NCBI GenBank assembly: GCA_028752905.1
Contig: JAQNBH010000010.1
Location: forward strand, 20,084,422 to 20,148,421
Direction: 5' to 3'
From: Cladorhizidae sp. MBARI D1340-BT2
Taxonomy: Eukaryota; Porifera; Demospongiae; Poecilosclerida; Cladorhizidae
Length of the DNA: 64,000 bases
This document shows, in pieces, positions 42,266 to 55,500 of the stretch. Made by a program: the position numbers and the translations under genes. Below the pieces are notes generated by a model. The model saw only the letters and a program-made list of their open reading frames with translations, was not told where the DNA came from and did not search any database. Positions within the stretch are counted from its first letter, which is position 1; each line of letters opens with the position of its first letter.

Positions 42266-43411
42266 GCTCCTATAAGCATTCATATTTGATTTTCTCAAGG
42301 CAGCATTTTGGTGTTGGTTCCCAAACAACACACACACACACCTGAACACCTTAGTAGTTGCTTTCTATTCTAGGATTCATCCCCTCCCCCACCCACCCCC
42401 ACCACACACACACACCCAAAACTCAGCAAATCAGATTTAGCTTCCCCCAGCCACCTGATTAAAACATCTACATATCAACCAGCTAAGTATATAACTTGTT
42501 TTGTCAATCCCAGGACTTAGCAGCTCAGTAGTTGCTTGGAGATAAGCAGTTCATAAGTATGCTAATAGGCAAGTTCCACGTTGGGTAGCAGGTTTAGGTA
42601 CCAACAATAATAGCTAAATCTAATTCATTGCTATGACATAACACTAAAACATATGTTCAAGGCATTTAGATGGCCTGGGCGTTTTGCTTTGACCATTATT
42701 CACATCTGCACTATAAAGAGCACAGCAAGGAACCACATAGATACCCAAATACCCTCGCCAAGACGTTACAACCGTCACAGTAGCCCTCATACCCACACGC
42801 CTTTCAAGCTAGCTGCAATACGATTCCTGACCTTACTGGGATATTAGAAGCGGAGAATATTCGTGAGGTGGTCGGTACGAAGTCTTCCTTCAAGGTCAGG
42901 AGTAACGCTTTTTACTACTAGAGGCAGTATAAGCACCTTTAGAGTCCACACCGACAGAAACTTTCCTGGGAGAAAAATTGACCTTATTAGGTCACAAACT
43001 GTGTCCTTTGTAGTGTAACGAACCATCTCCTAGTTTCAAATTAGGTGCGCGTCTACTATCAAATTTTACACGCGCGTAATACAGACCCATTCGCCTGGCG
43101 GAGGTAGATGGTGTAAGACTAATTAACTGAACTGTTTTCCACGACCCATCCCTGCAGAGGTGGATGGAGATGTTTAATCTTTGATGTTAAAAAAGTCAAT
43201 CTTCGGAATACGCTGATATACAGAGCTACATACAATGATACATACACTTGAATACATCCTTCGGACACGCGGATGGGGGGGCGGGCTTGGTAATTGCTAA
43301 CCTGTAACGCTCGGAGCGCGCGGTCTATAGGCAATGCGTTATTAGTAAAGTAAGAGGAGGTAGCGCTTGGGCGGAGGAAAGTTACACCCTCGTTCGCTGG
43401 AGTTGTACGTA
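42266..43411. other. 5' flank of the cysteine dioxygenase gene
   Basis: CA-rich stretches at 42330-42420, otherwise single-copy sequence. The last 390 bp contains several CpG (for example TCGGAGCGCGCGG, GCGCTTGGGCGGAGG), compatible with a TATA-less promoter, but no core motif can be asserted. A minus-strand reading at 42915-42990 resembles a protein C-terminus after a TTTTTCTCCCAG acceptor; it is unidentified. Confidence 0.4.
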
Positions 43412-43587
43412 ATGGCGGAGACGAGTGTAGTTCAGCCTTCCAGAGTATCCTGGGAGGAACTAAAGTCTGGCATCTCAGAAGCTTTCGCGCGAGAGAGGGT
43501 GAACGTGGATGGTGTAAAGCTGTTGATGAGTTCCTATGTGTCCAACAGATGTGATTGGGTTCAGTACGAAAACTTTAACAAGCACAG
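43412..43587 (+). CDS. CDO1: Cysteine dioxygenase exon 1
   Basis: It encodes [40 protein letters not shown] and [19 protein letters not shown], the helical N-terminal segment, about 59 residues as in vertebrate CDO1 up to the same intron position. The donor CACAG|GTTAGA is the first of a tandem series of such donors. Confidence 0.94.
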
Positions 43588-46500
43588 GTTAGAGGGGTTA
43601 AGTAAAAACCTTAACAAGCACAGGTTAGAGGGGTTAAGTAAAAACCTTTAACAAGCACAGGTTAGAGGGGTTAAGTAAAAACCTTAACAAGCACAGGTTA
43701 GAGGGGTTAAGTAAAAACCGTAACAAGCACAGACTAGAGGGGTTAAGTTGTTTTATGTTATGGTTCATAAGTTACTACCCGAAGGATAAGGCGTGAAGGG
43801 TAAGGAGTTCTACCCCTTTTTAACTCCTTCCCTCCTCTCACCTACCCCCTCCCCCCCCCCTCTCCCATCCAACTGTGTGTTCTTCTAATGACAAGAGTTG
43901 AGACACTTCCAACAAACCATAAACCATGTTTACATGGCAATTTTCGAAACATCCTCGCTTCAATTTAATTTCAGGTTGTTGTAATGTCGAGGACAAGCTA
44001 ACCTCGTTTCTAACCCCCTGTTCATGGTGTTTAGAGATGCAACCAGATAAGAGTGGTTTATAATCATGGTTAAAGGCATTGCGTAAACATGGCTATTAGC
44101 AGGTACCGCAGCACGATTTTTCTTAGCTACTTCACTCCCAGCTGTCTCCATGCCCAGCTGTCTCCATGGCTACGAACTTAGACTTGCCATGCTTGTTCTT
44201 TTGTTTTGGTCGGGAGACGTCAACGATGATGCCAAAGGCATTCTGTACCAAATCATCTCAACTGTAGCCAGCCAGCATTTGGTGTGATGGACTCTAAAAT
44301 ATTTCTGTGGTGTTAATTAATTAATAGCTCTTGGACTTGGCTAAAGTTGGAGTGCCTTAAAAGTGATTGTGATGCATGTTCCAGGTAATTATGATAAACA
44401 TCATTATCAGGGAGTATGCTAGTACTCCCTGTAATGGTTTGACCCATGTTTCAACCTGGTGGACAGTAGACAGTAATCTTCCTCCCCCCATCCCTCCTCC
44501 CTCCGCTCCAAACAACAACTCTTTGACTGGTGACTTTCTCGAAGCTTACGGCTGCAGCTGTAAAAGTAGTTGCTCATAATCTACTAGGTTTAAGAATCAC
44601 TAAACTCCCTAGCAACCATAGAATGTATAATGAAAATTGAAAATGGTTGCCTAGCAACAAAACACAAAATGATTACTGAGATATGAATATCCTTATCGAC
44701 ACCAGATGAGGATGCTATCAACAGTTCTGCAATGGGAGATTTGGGAGATTTGCTTGGCTGGGAGACTAAACAAACAAAAATACACACATTATTCCTGATG
44801 AAGGTTAGAGCATCTAATCAAAACGTGGAGAGAAGACAATTTGAAGTTGATTAATTGAGAAGGTTATTGTAATGTTATTATGTCAACTGAGAGTTCATTG
44901 AAATTATTATTTTTGTTGTGGTTGTTTAAATATTGCGGTTGTTTAAATATAATAATTATTACTAGTAAGTTGTCCTATTGAAACAAGACTGCACTTAACC
45001 AATCAGATGACCCTTTACCATTTATTAATCAGCTTTGAAAAGGTCACAATGACGGGTGTGTATGATTTTAATGTTAGAGCAGGGTTTCATTTAGGTGGGG
45101 GGGGCAGTTGGAAATTGTATTATTAAAATTCATTAGAAACTTTGTCACATCTTTAACCATCATGCCCCCCCCCCCCCCCCTTGCCCCCCTTAATTTTCTA
45201 AATGAAACCCTAAGAGGGTCGTCTAACTGGGTGAGGTCGACATGGGTGCAGTTTTGTTTCCTTACTTTTTAAACAGTCAATCCAGTATCAGGGTTTCATT
45301 TAAGGGGGCGTGCCCCCCTTGGAACCTTTTTGCCCCCCCTGGAAATTGTATTATTAAAATTCATTAGAAACTTTGTCACATCTTTAACCATCATGCCCCT
45401 GAGTATGGTTGTTGTTGTTGTTGTTGTGGCACGAGGGGGACAACATTTGTGCTACTTTGTTGTTGTTTTTGTTGTTGTTTATGGAATTTTAACAAAATTC
45501 ATTTTCCAACCGGGCGCTTGACCATATACTTAAGTTTAGCGCCTAATGAAAACACTCAATGCATAGAGTGGGGCTTCCTCTAGCCACTGGTGCTAATTTC
45601 AACTCTCTAGCACTTGGCAATCTGGAGATTTTATGCGGCAAAATCAGGCATTCAGGTTTTGAGGTTCCTTCCACTTTAGCTCCAGTAACTTGGCTAGTTA
45701 TACCTATGAAACATATTTTAGTATCAAAAGAGAGCACACAGAGAGACCTATCTTTTGAGCTATATATCAAGCCCATACCATGAAGTTTACAGAATCTATG
45801 GAGTTATAAAGTGGTATTTTAAAAAGGGGGAGAGGGGGGGGGGGGAAATTTAATGGAGGTAATATTTTGCCTCGAAAGTACACATTTAATAGACGAGGGA
45901 ATTTAACGAGGGCATTTAATAAGGGCATTTAATAAGGGCATTTATAGATCGAAAGTACGCATTTAATAGACGAGGGCATTTAATAGCTGAGGGTCATGGA
46001 TTCTAGGAGCAGCCAATGAAGTACCATCAGTTTCTTTGATAGATTTGGCATATATGTGAAGTGAGGTGGGCTAGAAGGCGACCACATCCATCCAATCTCA
46101 GGTAGCAGCCAGAGCAGTTTAAGCGATTAAATGCCTGCCAGTGAGACAGCCGCCCACACGACAACATGGCCTGGAGAGGCCAGTGATGGTCGCTTTGTGG
46201 TGGACAGTGCTGACCCAGAAGAAGAGGACCCTCTAGCAGCCAGCGAATAGCCACACAGGCAATGGCTATTGTCACCTCAGCAAGCTCAATGCTGCAGTGT
46301 GCCCTTGATTAGTTTGCACATCTCGAAGGGAATGCCTGGCAGGCAGCTCTAACATTTGTAGTCTAGACAGTTGTCTTGGGCTAGGAGTATTCTAGGGCTA
46401 GTAATGTTCTAGGGCTAGGAGTATTCTAGGGCTAGGAGTGTTCTAGGGCTCTAGGGCTAGGAGTGTTCTAGGGCTAGGAGTATTCTAGGGCTAGGAGTGT

Positions 46501-49500
46501 TCTAGGGCTAGGAGTGTTCTAGGGCTAGCAGTGTATTAGGGCTTGGAGTATTCTAGGGCTAGGAGTATTCTAGGGCTAGTAATGTTCAAGGGCTAGGAGT
46601 GTTCTAGGGCTAGGAGTGTTCTAGGGCTAGGAGTGTTCTAGGGCTTAGAGTGTTCTAGGGCTAGGAGTATTCTAGGGCTAGGAGTGTTCTAGGGCTAGGA
46701 GTATTCTAGGGCTAGGAGTGTTCTAGGGCTAGGAGTATTCTAGGACTAGGAGTATTCTAGGGCTAGGAGTGTTCTAGGGCTTAGAGTGTTCTAGGGATAG
46801 GAGTATTCTAGGGCTAGGACTGTTCTAGGGCTAGGAGTGTTCTAGGGCTAGGAGTATTCTAGGGCTAGGAGTGTTCTAGGGCTAGGAGTGTTCTAGGGCT
46901 AGGAGTGTTCTAGGGCTAGCAGTGTATTAGGGCTTGGAGTATTCTAGGGCTAGGAGTATTCTAGGGCTAGTAATGTTCAAGGGCTAGGAGTATTCTAGGG
47001 CTAGGAGTGTTCTAGGGCTCTAGGGCTAGGAGTGTTCTAGGGCTAGGAGTATTCTAGGGCTAGCAGTGTATTAAGGCTTGGAGTATTCTAGGGCTAGGAG
47101 TATTCTAGGGCTAGTAATGTTCTAGGGCTAGGAGTGTTCTAGGGCTCTAGGGCTAGGAGTGTTCTAGGGCTAGGAGTATTCTAGGGCTAGCAGTGTATTA
47201 AGGCTTGGAGTATTCTAGGGCTAGGAGTATTCTAGGGCTAGTAATGTTCTAGGGCTAGGAGTGTTCTAGGGCTCTAGGGCTAGGAGTGTACTAGGGCTAG
47301 GAGTATTCCAAGGCTGAGTATTCTAAGGCTGAGTGTTCTAGGGCTAGGAGTATTCTAGGGCTTGGAGTATTCTAGGGCTTGGAGTGTTCTAGGGCTTGGA
47401 GTGTTCTAGGGCTTGGAGTGTTCTAGGGCTAGGAGTATTCTAGGGTAGGAGTGTTCTAGGGCTAGGAGTGTTCTAGGGCTTGGAGTATTCTAGGGCTAGG
47501 AGTGTTCTAGGGCTTGGAGTGTTCTAGGGCTTGGAGTGTTCTAGGGCTAGGAGTATTCTAGGGCTAGGAGTGTTCTAGGGCTAGGAGTGTTCTAGGGCTA
47601 GGAGTGTTCTAGGGCTAGGAGTGTTCTAGGGCTTGGAGTGTTCTAGGGCTAGGAGTGTTCTAGGGCTAGGAGTGTTCTAGGGCTAGGAGTGTTCTAGGGC
47701 TAGGAGTATTCTAGGGCTTGGAGTATTCTAGGGCTTGGAGTGTTCTAGGGCTTGGAGTGTTCTAGGGCTTGGAGTGTTCTAGGGCTTGGAGTGTTCTAGG
47801 GCTTGGAGTATTCTAGGGCTAGGAGTGTTCTAGGGCTTGGAGTGTTCTAGGGCTTGGAGTGTTCTAGGGCTAGGAGTATTCTAGGGCTAGGAGTGTTCTA
47901 GGGCTAGGAGTGTTCTAGGGCTAGGAGTGTTCTAGGGCTAGGAGTATTCTAGGGCTAGGAGTGTTCTAGGGCTAGGAGTGTTCTAGGGCTAGCAGTGTAT
48001 TAGGGCTTGGAGTATTCTAGGGCTAGGAGTATTCTAGGGCTAGTAATGTTCAAGGGCTAGGAGTGTTCTAGGGCTAGGAGTGTTCTAGGGCTAGGAGTGT
48101 TCTAGGGCTTGGAGTGTTCTAGGGCTTGGAGTATTCTAGGGCTAGGACTGTTCTAGGGCTTGGAGTATTCTAGGGCTAGGTGTGTTCTAGGACTAGGAGT
48201 GTTCTAGGACTAGGTGTATTCTAGGACTAGGTGTATTCTAGGGCTAGGAGTGTTCTAATGAAGAGTCTATATAGCATTTAGAACCGACTCTACACAGGTG
48301 AAGTTACTAGAAGCTCTGGCCTGCATTGCATGACTGTTGCTTGATCACATCATTTACAGTTTGGTCAGCCTCACTCATCCTTATTAAGATATCTCGCTGC
48401 ATCTGCCATCTTTCCCCCCTCCCCTCTCATTAACAGGCTGATGAGAGCGAGTTAGAGTAGTTAGATAATCGCAGGCGGTAGCTAAACGGCGAGATTAACA
48501 GATGATGTGGGGAATAGTCATGGACTGCATAATACGCCATGCTCTGGTGCTCTTTGCTGGACCTAGTCGCAGATTGGGCTGTAACCGTAAAACTGTAATA
48601 TTAAAATCTTGGGGAAATGTCCGCCCATTGCCTTTACTGAAACGTAAAGTGTCTTATTTGTGGAACGTCTGTGAGGTGTTCGTGGTGCGAAGATCCCATG
48701 GCAACCACAGTCGGACTGGACGTGTGGTTTCCTCCTTCCCGATGTGAAGATTGAGAATGGCTACGACCAGACTGCACGTAGTTTCCTCATCCATATACTG
48801 TACGTACTGGGGGGGAGAGGTAGGTCCCAAACCATCCTCCATGCATGTCCCTAAGATTTTGGCCTCAAGCATCAACCTTGAACTTTGAACTCCTGAGCTT
48901 GTGACTGTCAGTGGAATTGTGGTCACTTTCATCGCACAAGGTCATTTATGTGGTTATGTGGTCATCATCTCCTTGGCGACAAACCACTTCCTCACTTAGC
49001 AGGAACAAGTGTGAAAACCATGGTTGACATGTACCACAGATTGATGTTGTGGCCCTGATTTATATACCAAAATGTAGCCAGTGCAGTGTATGCTTTCTGG
49101 TGGTAATTTTTGCTTTGCCATTCACGTTATCTTTTGGAACTGCAAGTTGGAATGTAACGTAAGGTCAGTGCACCAAATCCTGTAAGTAAATAACCTCCGG
49201 CATCAACTGGAATGGCTATAACAACTGTGATGGATAGAGCTGCACAAACACTATTGCTTGATGTCAGATATTAATATGTGGACTAATGTTCATGTGAAGG
49301 GGGTTTAAAATTATAAACACAGAACACACTAAATAGCCTTGTGGTTATGACTTTGGAGCTCCATAGATTCTGTACACTTCACTGTATGAACTTGATATAT
49401 AGCTCAAAAGGTAGGTCTCTCTGTGTGCTCTCTTTTGATATTGCAGCCAAAGTGGGGAGTCCTCAAAATCAGTGTGCCTCTGAAGGCAGTTGTTATTGTT

Positions 49501-52500
49501 ATCTGTGGCTAGAGGAAGCCCTACTCTATAAAATGTCATTAGGCACTAAACCATGCTAATTAGCAAGGGCGCGGGTGCCGAAAACTCTTTGGAATTTGGA
49601 GGGGAAAAATTCCCCTGCACCCTGCCTGCGCTTGCCTAATTCGTTACTTTTTAGCACCAGTGCAACTTTTTGTAGTACGAAAAGAGAGCACACAGAGAGA
49701 CCTATCATTTGAGCTATATATCAAGTCCAGTGTGCAGAATCTATGGAACTCCAAAGGTCATAACCACAAATCACACTTTCCAGACCTGCTCTTCCCCCCC
49801 CTTAAGTAAACACTTACCAACATGCAGTCTTGAATGGCGCTAACAACTGTGATTGATGGAGCTCTAAGCTTGATGTCCAGATATTATTTATAATTGGACT
49901 AATGGCATGGAAGTGCATCTAAAATTATATATATACACTTAAAACCACATTGTGGTTTAAGACTTTGGAGCTCCATGGATTCTGCACACTTCACTGTATG
50001 TACTTTATATATCGCTGAAATGTCTGTGTGCTCTGTTTTGAGCATAGGTATAACATTACATGTAGCCAAGTGTGAGTCCACAAAGTCTGTGTTCCTGAAC
50101 TCTTTGTACATGTGGTTCCTGATTGGAAATTGCTAACCATTGTTAACTGGGGCTAGAGGAAGCTCTACTCTACAAAACATGTGTATTCATTTATTCATTA
50201 GGCGTTAGGCGCTCACGACTAATTAGGCAAGCGGGTGCCTGAAGAAAAAACATTCAACGGTTTACCCTGTATATACCCCAGGCTTGCCTAATTCACATTT
50301 TAGTGCCTAAATTAACACGGCAAGTTCTAGGGCTTTTTCTAGCCACTGATAACACTCTAGCACTGTCCAATCTGGAACCAGAAACTTAATTAACAAAATT
50401 AAGGAACTCGGGTTTTGAGTTACCACTTAAGGCCTGTCCACACTGCACAATAACTGGATGCGCATTGAGACGCACTAGCTACCAAGAGAGTCTCAATGCG
50501 CGTCCAGTCACGACGTCGCGTCCACACTGACATGACAATAAACCAAACGCGCATAAAAACCACTTCCCCTCCAAGAAAACTGCACCCACGTCACAATGCA
50601 CATGGATACGGTGTTAGTTGTTGGATTTCTTCTGTTATGGACGAGATACCTACAGACGCGAAGGAAGCATATGCTGCAGAGGAGAAGAAGGATTTATAAA
50701 TAGAAAAAGGCAATACAGTAGACGAATGGCGCTCCATGAACTCCATAAAAGAAGGCTGCGGCGGTAAAATTTTAGAAGTCTATTTTAGCTATAATAGTAT
50801 TTAGCTTGATCTTTGCCTGCTATAGGTCCTTTGATTGTGGCAATGATGGCTGACTACCAGCATCCATCTGTGCGCCAGGTTTGGTGCAAGCCACGCAGTA
50901 AGCACTGGCAGCTACAACTTCATAAATGATTCTGTTTATCTTTTAACGCGCACCCGCGTAATTAATTTTACGCTTAATTTTAGGCTGCAAGTAACTTTAG
51001 CATAATTAACTTATGCAACTTTTTTCTTTTCTTTTTTCCCAAAAGAGAGCACACAGAGAGAGTCCTATCATTTGAGCTATATCAATTGAGCTATATCAAG
51101 TTCATACATGAAGCGTGCAGAATGCTCCAAAGGTCTAACACAAATCACACTTTCCAGTCATGCTCAGACTTGATTCTCCCTTACCCATTTGCCCAAGTAA
51201 GGAAAGAGGTCAAACCGGTTCACCTTCGTTGGTATTTCCTGCTCTCTGTACATCCTCTCCAAACTCCACCCCCAACTGGATAGCTTTCCCTGAGCAGTAT
51301 TTGTAATTTGTAACACTGCCCCCCATCAGGAACTATTAAATAATCGCTGATTACTTCTTTTTGGCTATTGGCTTGAGCAGCTAGGGCTAGTTAGAGGGTT
51401 TTAGAGCAATGTGCACTCCAGCAGCACATTGTGGAGGATGCATCTCCAGCGGTCGAGTCCTGTGGTTGCCCAACCAATGCTTACCATACTGGCCAGAATT
51501 AGGAGCATGAAGATCTTTGACGTGGGCCATCCATAGATGATGCAAGAAAAACTCGATGGGCAGGATGAGGGAGGGGGCACATTTAATTAACAACAATGAA
51601 GGAACTGCCATTGACTGGGTCCATTTGGTTTGTGTGGGCTCGGCATAAGTACATACATGTACATGTACATGTATAGGTGAGGTGGGCTGAGATCTAATCT
51701 TGTAATAGGAACAAGTGGTGTGGGGTGATAAATCTGGCAACAGGATGCTAAATGACTTTCCAACTGTGTCATGACTGCAGTGTAATACAGCTGTGTGTCA
51801 GGACTACAGTGTAATACAGCTGTGTGCCAGGACTGCAGTGTAATACAGCTGTGTGCCAGGACTGCAGTGTAATACAGCTGTGTGTCAGAACTGCAGTGTA
51901 ATACAGCTGTGTGCCAGGACTATGTACAGTATAATACAGCTGTGTGTCAGGACTGCAGTGTAATACAGCTGTGTGTCAGGACTGCAGTGTAATACAGCTG
52001 TGTGTCATGACTGCAGTGTAATACAGCTGTCTGTCAGGACTGCAGTGTAATACAGCTGTGTGCCAGGACTGCAGTGTAATACAGCTGTGTGTCAGGACTA
52101 CAGTGTAATACAGCTGTGTGTCAGGACTACAGTGTAATACAGCTGTGTGCCAGGACTGCAGTGTAATACAGCTGTGTGTCAGGACTGCAGTGTAATACAG
52201 CTGTGTGCCAGGACTGCAGTGTAATACAGCTGTGTGCCAGGACTACAGTGTAATACAGCTGTGTGTCAGGACTACAGTGTAATACAGCTGTGTGCCAGGA
52301 CTGCAGTGTAATACAGCTGTGTGCCAGGACTGCAGTGTAATACAGCTGTGTGCCAGGACTGCAGTGTAATACAGCTGTGTGCCAGGACTGCAGTGTAATA
52401 CAGCTGTGTGCCAGGACTGCAGTGTAATACAGCTGTGTGCCAGGACTGCAGTGTAATACAGCTGTGTGTCAGGACTGCAGTGTAATACAGCTGTGTGCCA

Positions 52501-55500
52501 GGACTGCAGTGTAATACAGCTGTGTGCCAGGACTGCAGTGTAATACAGCTGTGTGCCAGGACTGCAGTGTAATACAGCTGTGTGTCAGGACTGCAGTGTA
52601 ATACAGCTGTGTGTCAGGACTGCAGTGTAATACAGCTGTGTGTCAGGACTGCAGTGTAATACAGCTGTGTGTCAGGACTGCAGTGTAATACAGCTGTGTG
52701 TCAGCACTGCAGTGTAATACAGCTGTGTGTCAGGACTGCAGTGTAATACAGCTGTGTGTCAGGACTACAGTGTAATACAGCTGTGTGTCAGGACTGCAGT
52801 GTAATACAGCTGTGTGCCAGGACTGCAGTGTAATACAGCTGTGTGTCAGGACTACAGTGTAATACAGCTGTGTGTCAGGACTGCAGTGTAATACAGCTGT
52901 GTGTCAGGACTGCAGTGTAATACAGCTGTGTGCCAGGACTGCAGTGTAATACAGCTGTGTGTCAGGACTGCAGTGTAATACAGCTGTGTGCCAGGACTGC
53001 AGTGTAATACAGCTGTGTGCCAGGACTGCAGTGTAATACAGCTGTGTGCCAGGACTGCAGTGTAATACAGCTGTGTGTCAGGACTGCAGTGTAATACAGC
53101 TGTGTGTCAGGACTGCAGTGTAATACAGCTGTGTGTCAGGACTGCAGTGTAATACAGCTGTGTGTCAGGACTGCAGTGTAATACAGCTGTGTGTCAGGAC
53201 TGCAGTGTAATACAGCTGTGTGTCAGCACTGCAGTGTACATGTAATACAGCTGTGTGTCAGGACTGCAGTGTAATACAGCTGTGTGCCAGGACTACAGTG
53301 TAATACAGCTGTGTGCCAGGACTACAGTGTAATACAGCTGTGTGCCAGGACTGCAGTGTATTATACAGCTGTGTGTCAGGACTGCAGTGTAATACAGCTG
53401 TGTGCCAGGACTGCAGTGTAATACAGCTGTGTGTCAGGACTACAGTGTAATACAGCTGTGTGTCAGGACTGCAGTGTAATACAGCTGTGTGTCAGGACTG
53501 CAGTGTAATACAGCTGTGTGCCAGGACTGCAGTGTAATACAGCTGTGTGCCAGGACTGCAGTGTAATACAGCTGTGTGTCAGGACTGCAGTGTAATACAG
53601 CTGTGTGCCAGGACTGCAGTGTAATACAGCTGTGTGTCAGGACTGCAGTGTAATACAGCTGTGTGTCAGGACTGCAGTGTAATACAGCTGTGTGTCAGGA
53701 CTGCAGTGTAATACAGCTGTGTGTCAGGACTGCAGTGTAATACAGCTGTGTGTCAGGACTGCAGTGTAATACAGCTGTGTGTCAGGACTGCAGTGTAATA
53801 CAGCTGTGTGCCAGGACTGCAGTGTAATACAGCTGTGTGTCAGGACTGCAGTGTAATACAGCTGTGTGTCAGGACTGCAGTGTAATACAGCTGTGTGCCA
53901 GGACTGCAGTGTAATACAGCTGTGTGCCAGGACTGCAGTGTAATACAGCTGTGTGCCAGGACTGCAGTGTAATACAGCTGTGTGCCAGGACTGCAGTGTA
54001 ATACAGCTGTGTGTCAGGACTGCAGTGTAATACAGCTGTGTGTCAGGACTGCAGTGTAATACAGCTGTGTGTCAGGACTGCAGTGTAATACAGCTGTGTG
54101 TCAGGACTGCAGTGTAATACAGCTGTGTGTCAGGACTGCAGTGTAATACAGCTGTGTGCCAGGACTGCAGTGTAATACAGCTGTGTGTCAGGACTGCAGT
54201 TAATACAGCTGTGTGTCAGGACTGCAGTGTAATACAGCTGTGTGTCAGCACTGCAGTGTAATACAGCTGTGTGTCAGGACTGCAGTGTAATACAGCTGTG
54301 TGTCAGGACTGCAGTGTAATACAGCTGTGTGCCAGGACTGCAGTGTAATACAGCTGTGTGCCAGGACTGCAGTGTAATACAGCTGTGTGTCAGGACTGCA
54401 GTGTAATACAGCTGTGTGTCAGGACTGCAGTGTAATACAGCTGTGTGTCAGGACTGCAGTTAATACAGCTGTGTGTCAGGACTGCAGTGTAATACAGCTG
54501 TGTGTCAGGACTGCAGTGTAATACAGCTGTGTGTCAGGACTGCAGTGTAATACAGCTGTGTGCCAGGACTACAGTGTAATACAGCTGTGTGCCAGGACTG
54601 CAGTGTAATACAGCTGTGTGTCAGGACTGCAGTGTAATACAGCTGTGTGTCAGGACTGCAGTGTAATACAGCTGTGTGCCAGGACTGCAGTGTAATACAG
54701 CTGTGTGCCAGGACTGCAGTGTAATACAGCTGTGTGTCAGGACTGCAGTGTAATACAGCTGTGTGCCAGGACTGCAGTGTAATACAGCTGTGTGTCAGGA
54801 CTGCAGTGTAATACAGCTGTGTGTCAGGACTGCAGTGTAATACAGCTGTGTGTCAGGACTGCAGTGTAATACAGCTGTGTGTCAGGACTGCAGTGTAATA
54901 CAGCTGTGTGTCAGGACTACAGTGTAATACAGCTGTGTGCCAGGACTGCAGTGTAATACAGCTGTGTGTCAGCACTGCAGTGTAATACAGCTGTGTGTCA
55001 GGACTGCAGTGTAATACAGCTGTGTGTCAGGACTGCAGTGTAATACAGCTGTGTGTCAGGACTGCAGTGTAATACAGCTGTGTGTCAGGACTACAGTGTA
55101 ATACAGCTGTGTGTCAGGACTGCAGTTAATACAGCTGTGTGCCAGGACTGCAGTGTAATACAGCTGTGTGCCAGGACTACAGTGTAATACAGCTGTGTGT
55201 CATGACTGCAGTGTAATACAGCTGTGTGTCAGGACTGCAGTGTAATACAGCTGTGTGTCAGGACTGCAGTTAATACAGCTGTGTGTCAGGACTGCAGTGT
55301 AATACAGCTGTGTGTCAGGACTGCAGTGTAATACAGCTGTGTGCCAGGACTACAGTGTAATACAGCTGTGTGTCAGGACTGCAGTGTAATACAGCTGTGT
55401 GTCAGGACTGCAGTGTAATACAGCTGTGTGTCAGGACTGCAGTGTAATACAGCTGTGTGTCAGGACTGCAGTGTAATACAGCTGTGTGCCAGGACTGCAG

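Larger units (their letters stand above)
49180..51180. repeat. Local tandem duplication carrying two foldback copies
   Basis: The flank AACAACTGTGATGGATAGAG to ATTAATATGTGGACTAATG (49218-49290) recurs as AACAACTGTGATTGATGGAG to ATAATTGGACTAATG (49840-49905). The right flank AATCACACTTTCCAGACCTG (49769-49788) recurs as AATCACACTTTCCAGTCATG (51143-51162). So a segment of about 600 bp was duplicated and the second copy then grew by insertion. Confidence 0.72.

Noticed and set aside
42915..42990. Possible C-terminal exon on the minus strand after TTTTTCTCCCAG
   Set aside because: Only about 22 codons, no homologue recognised and no partner exon found.
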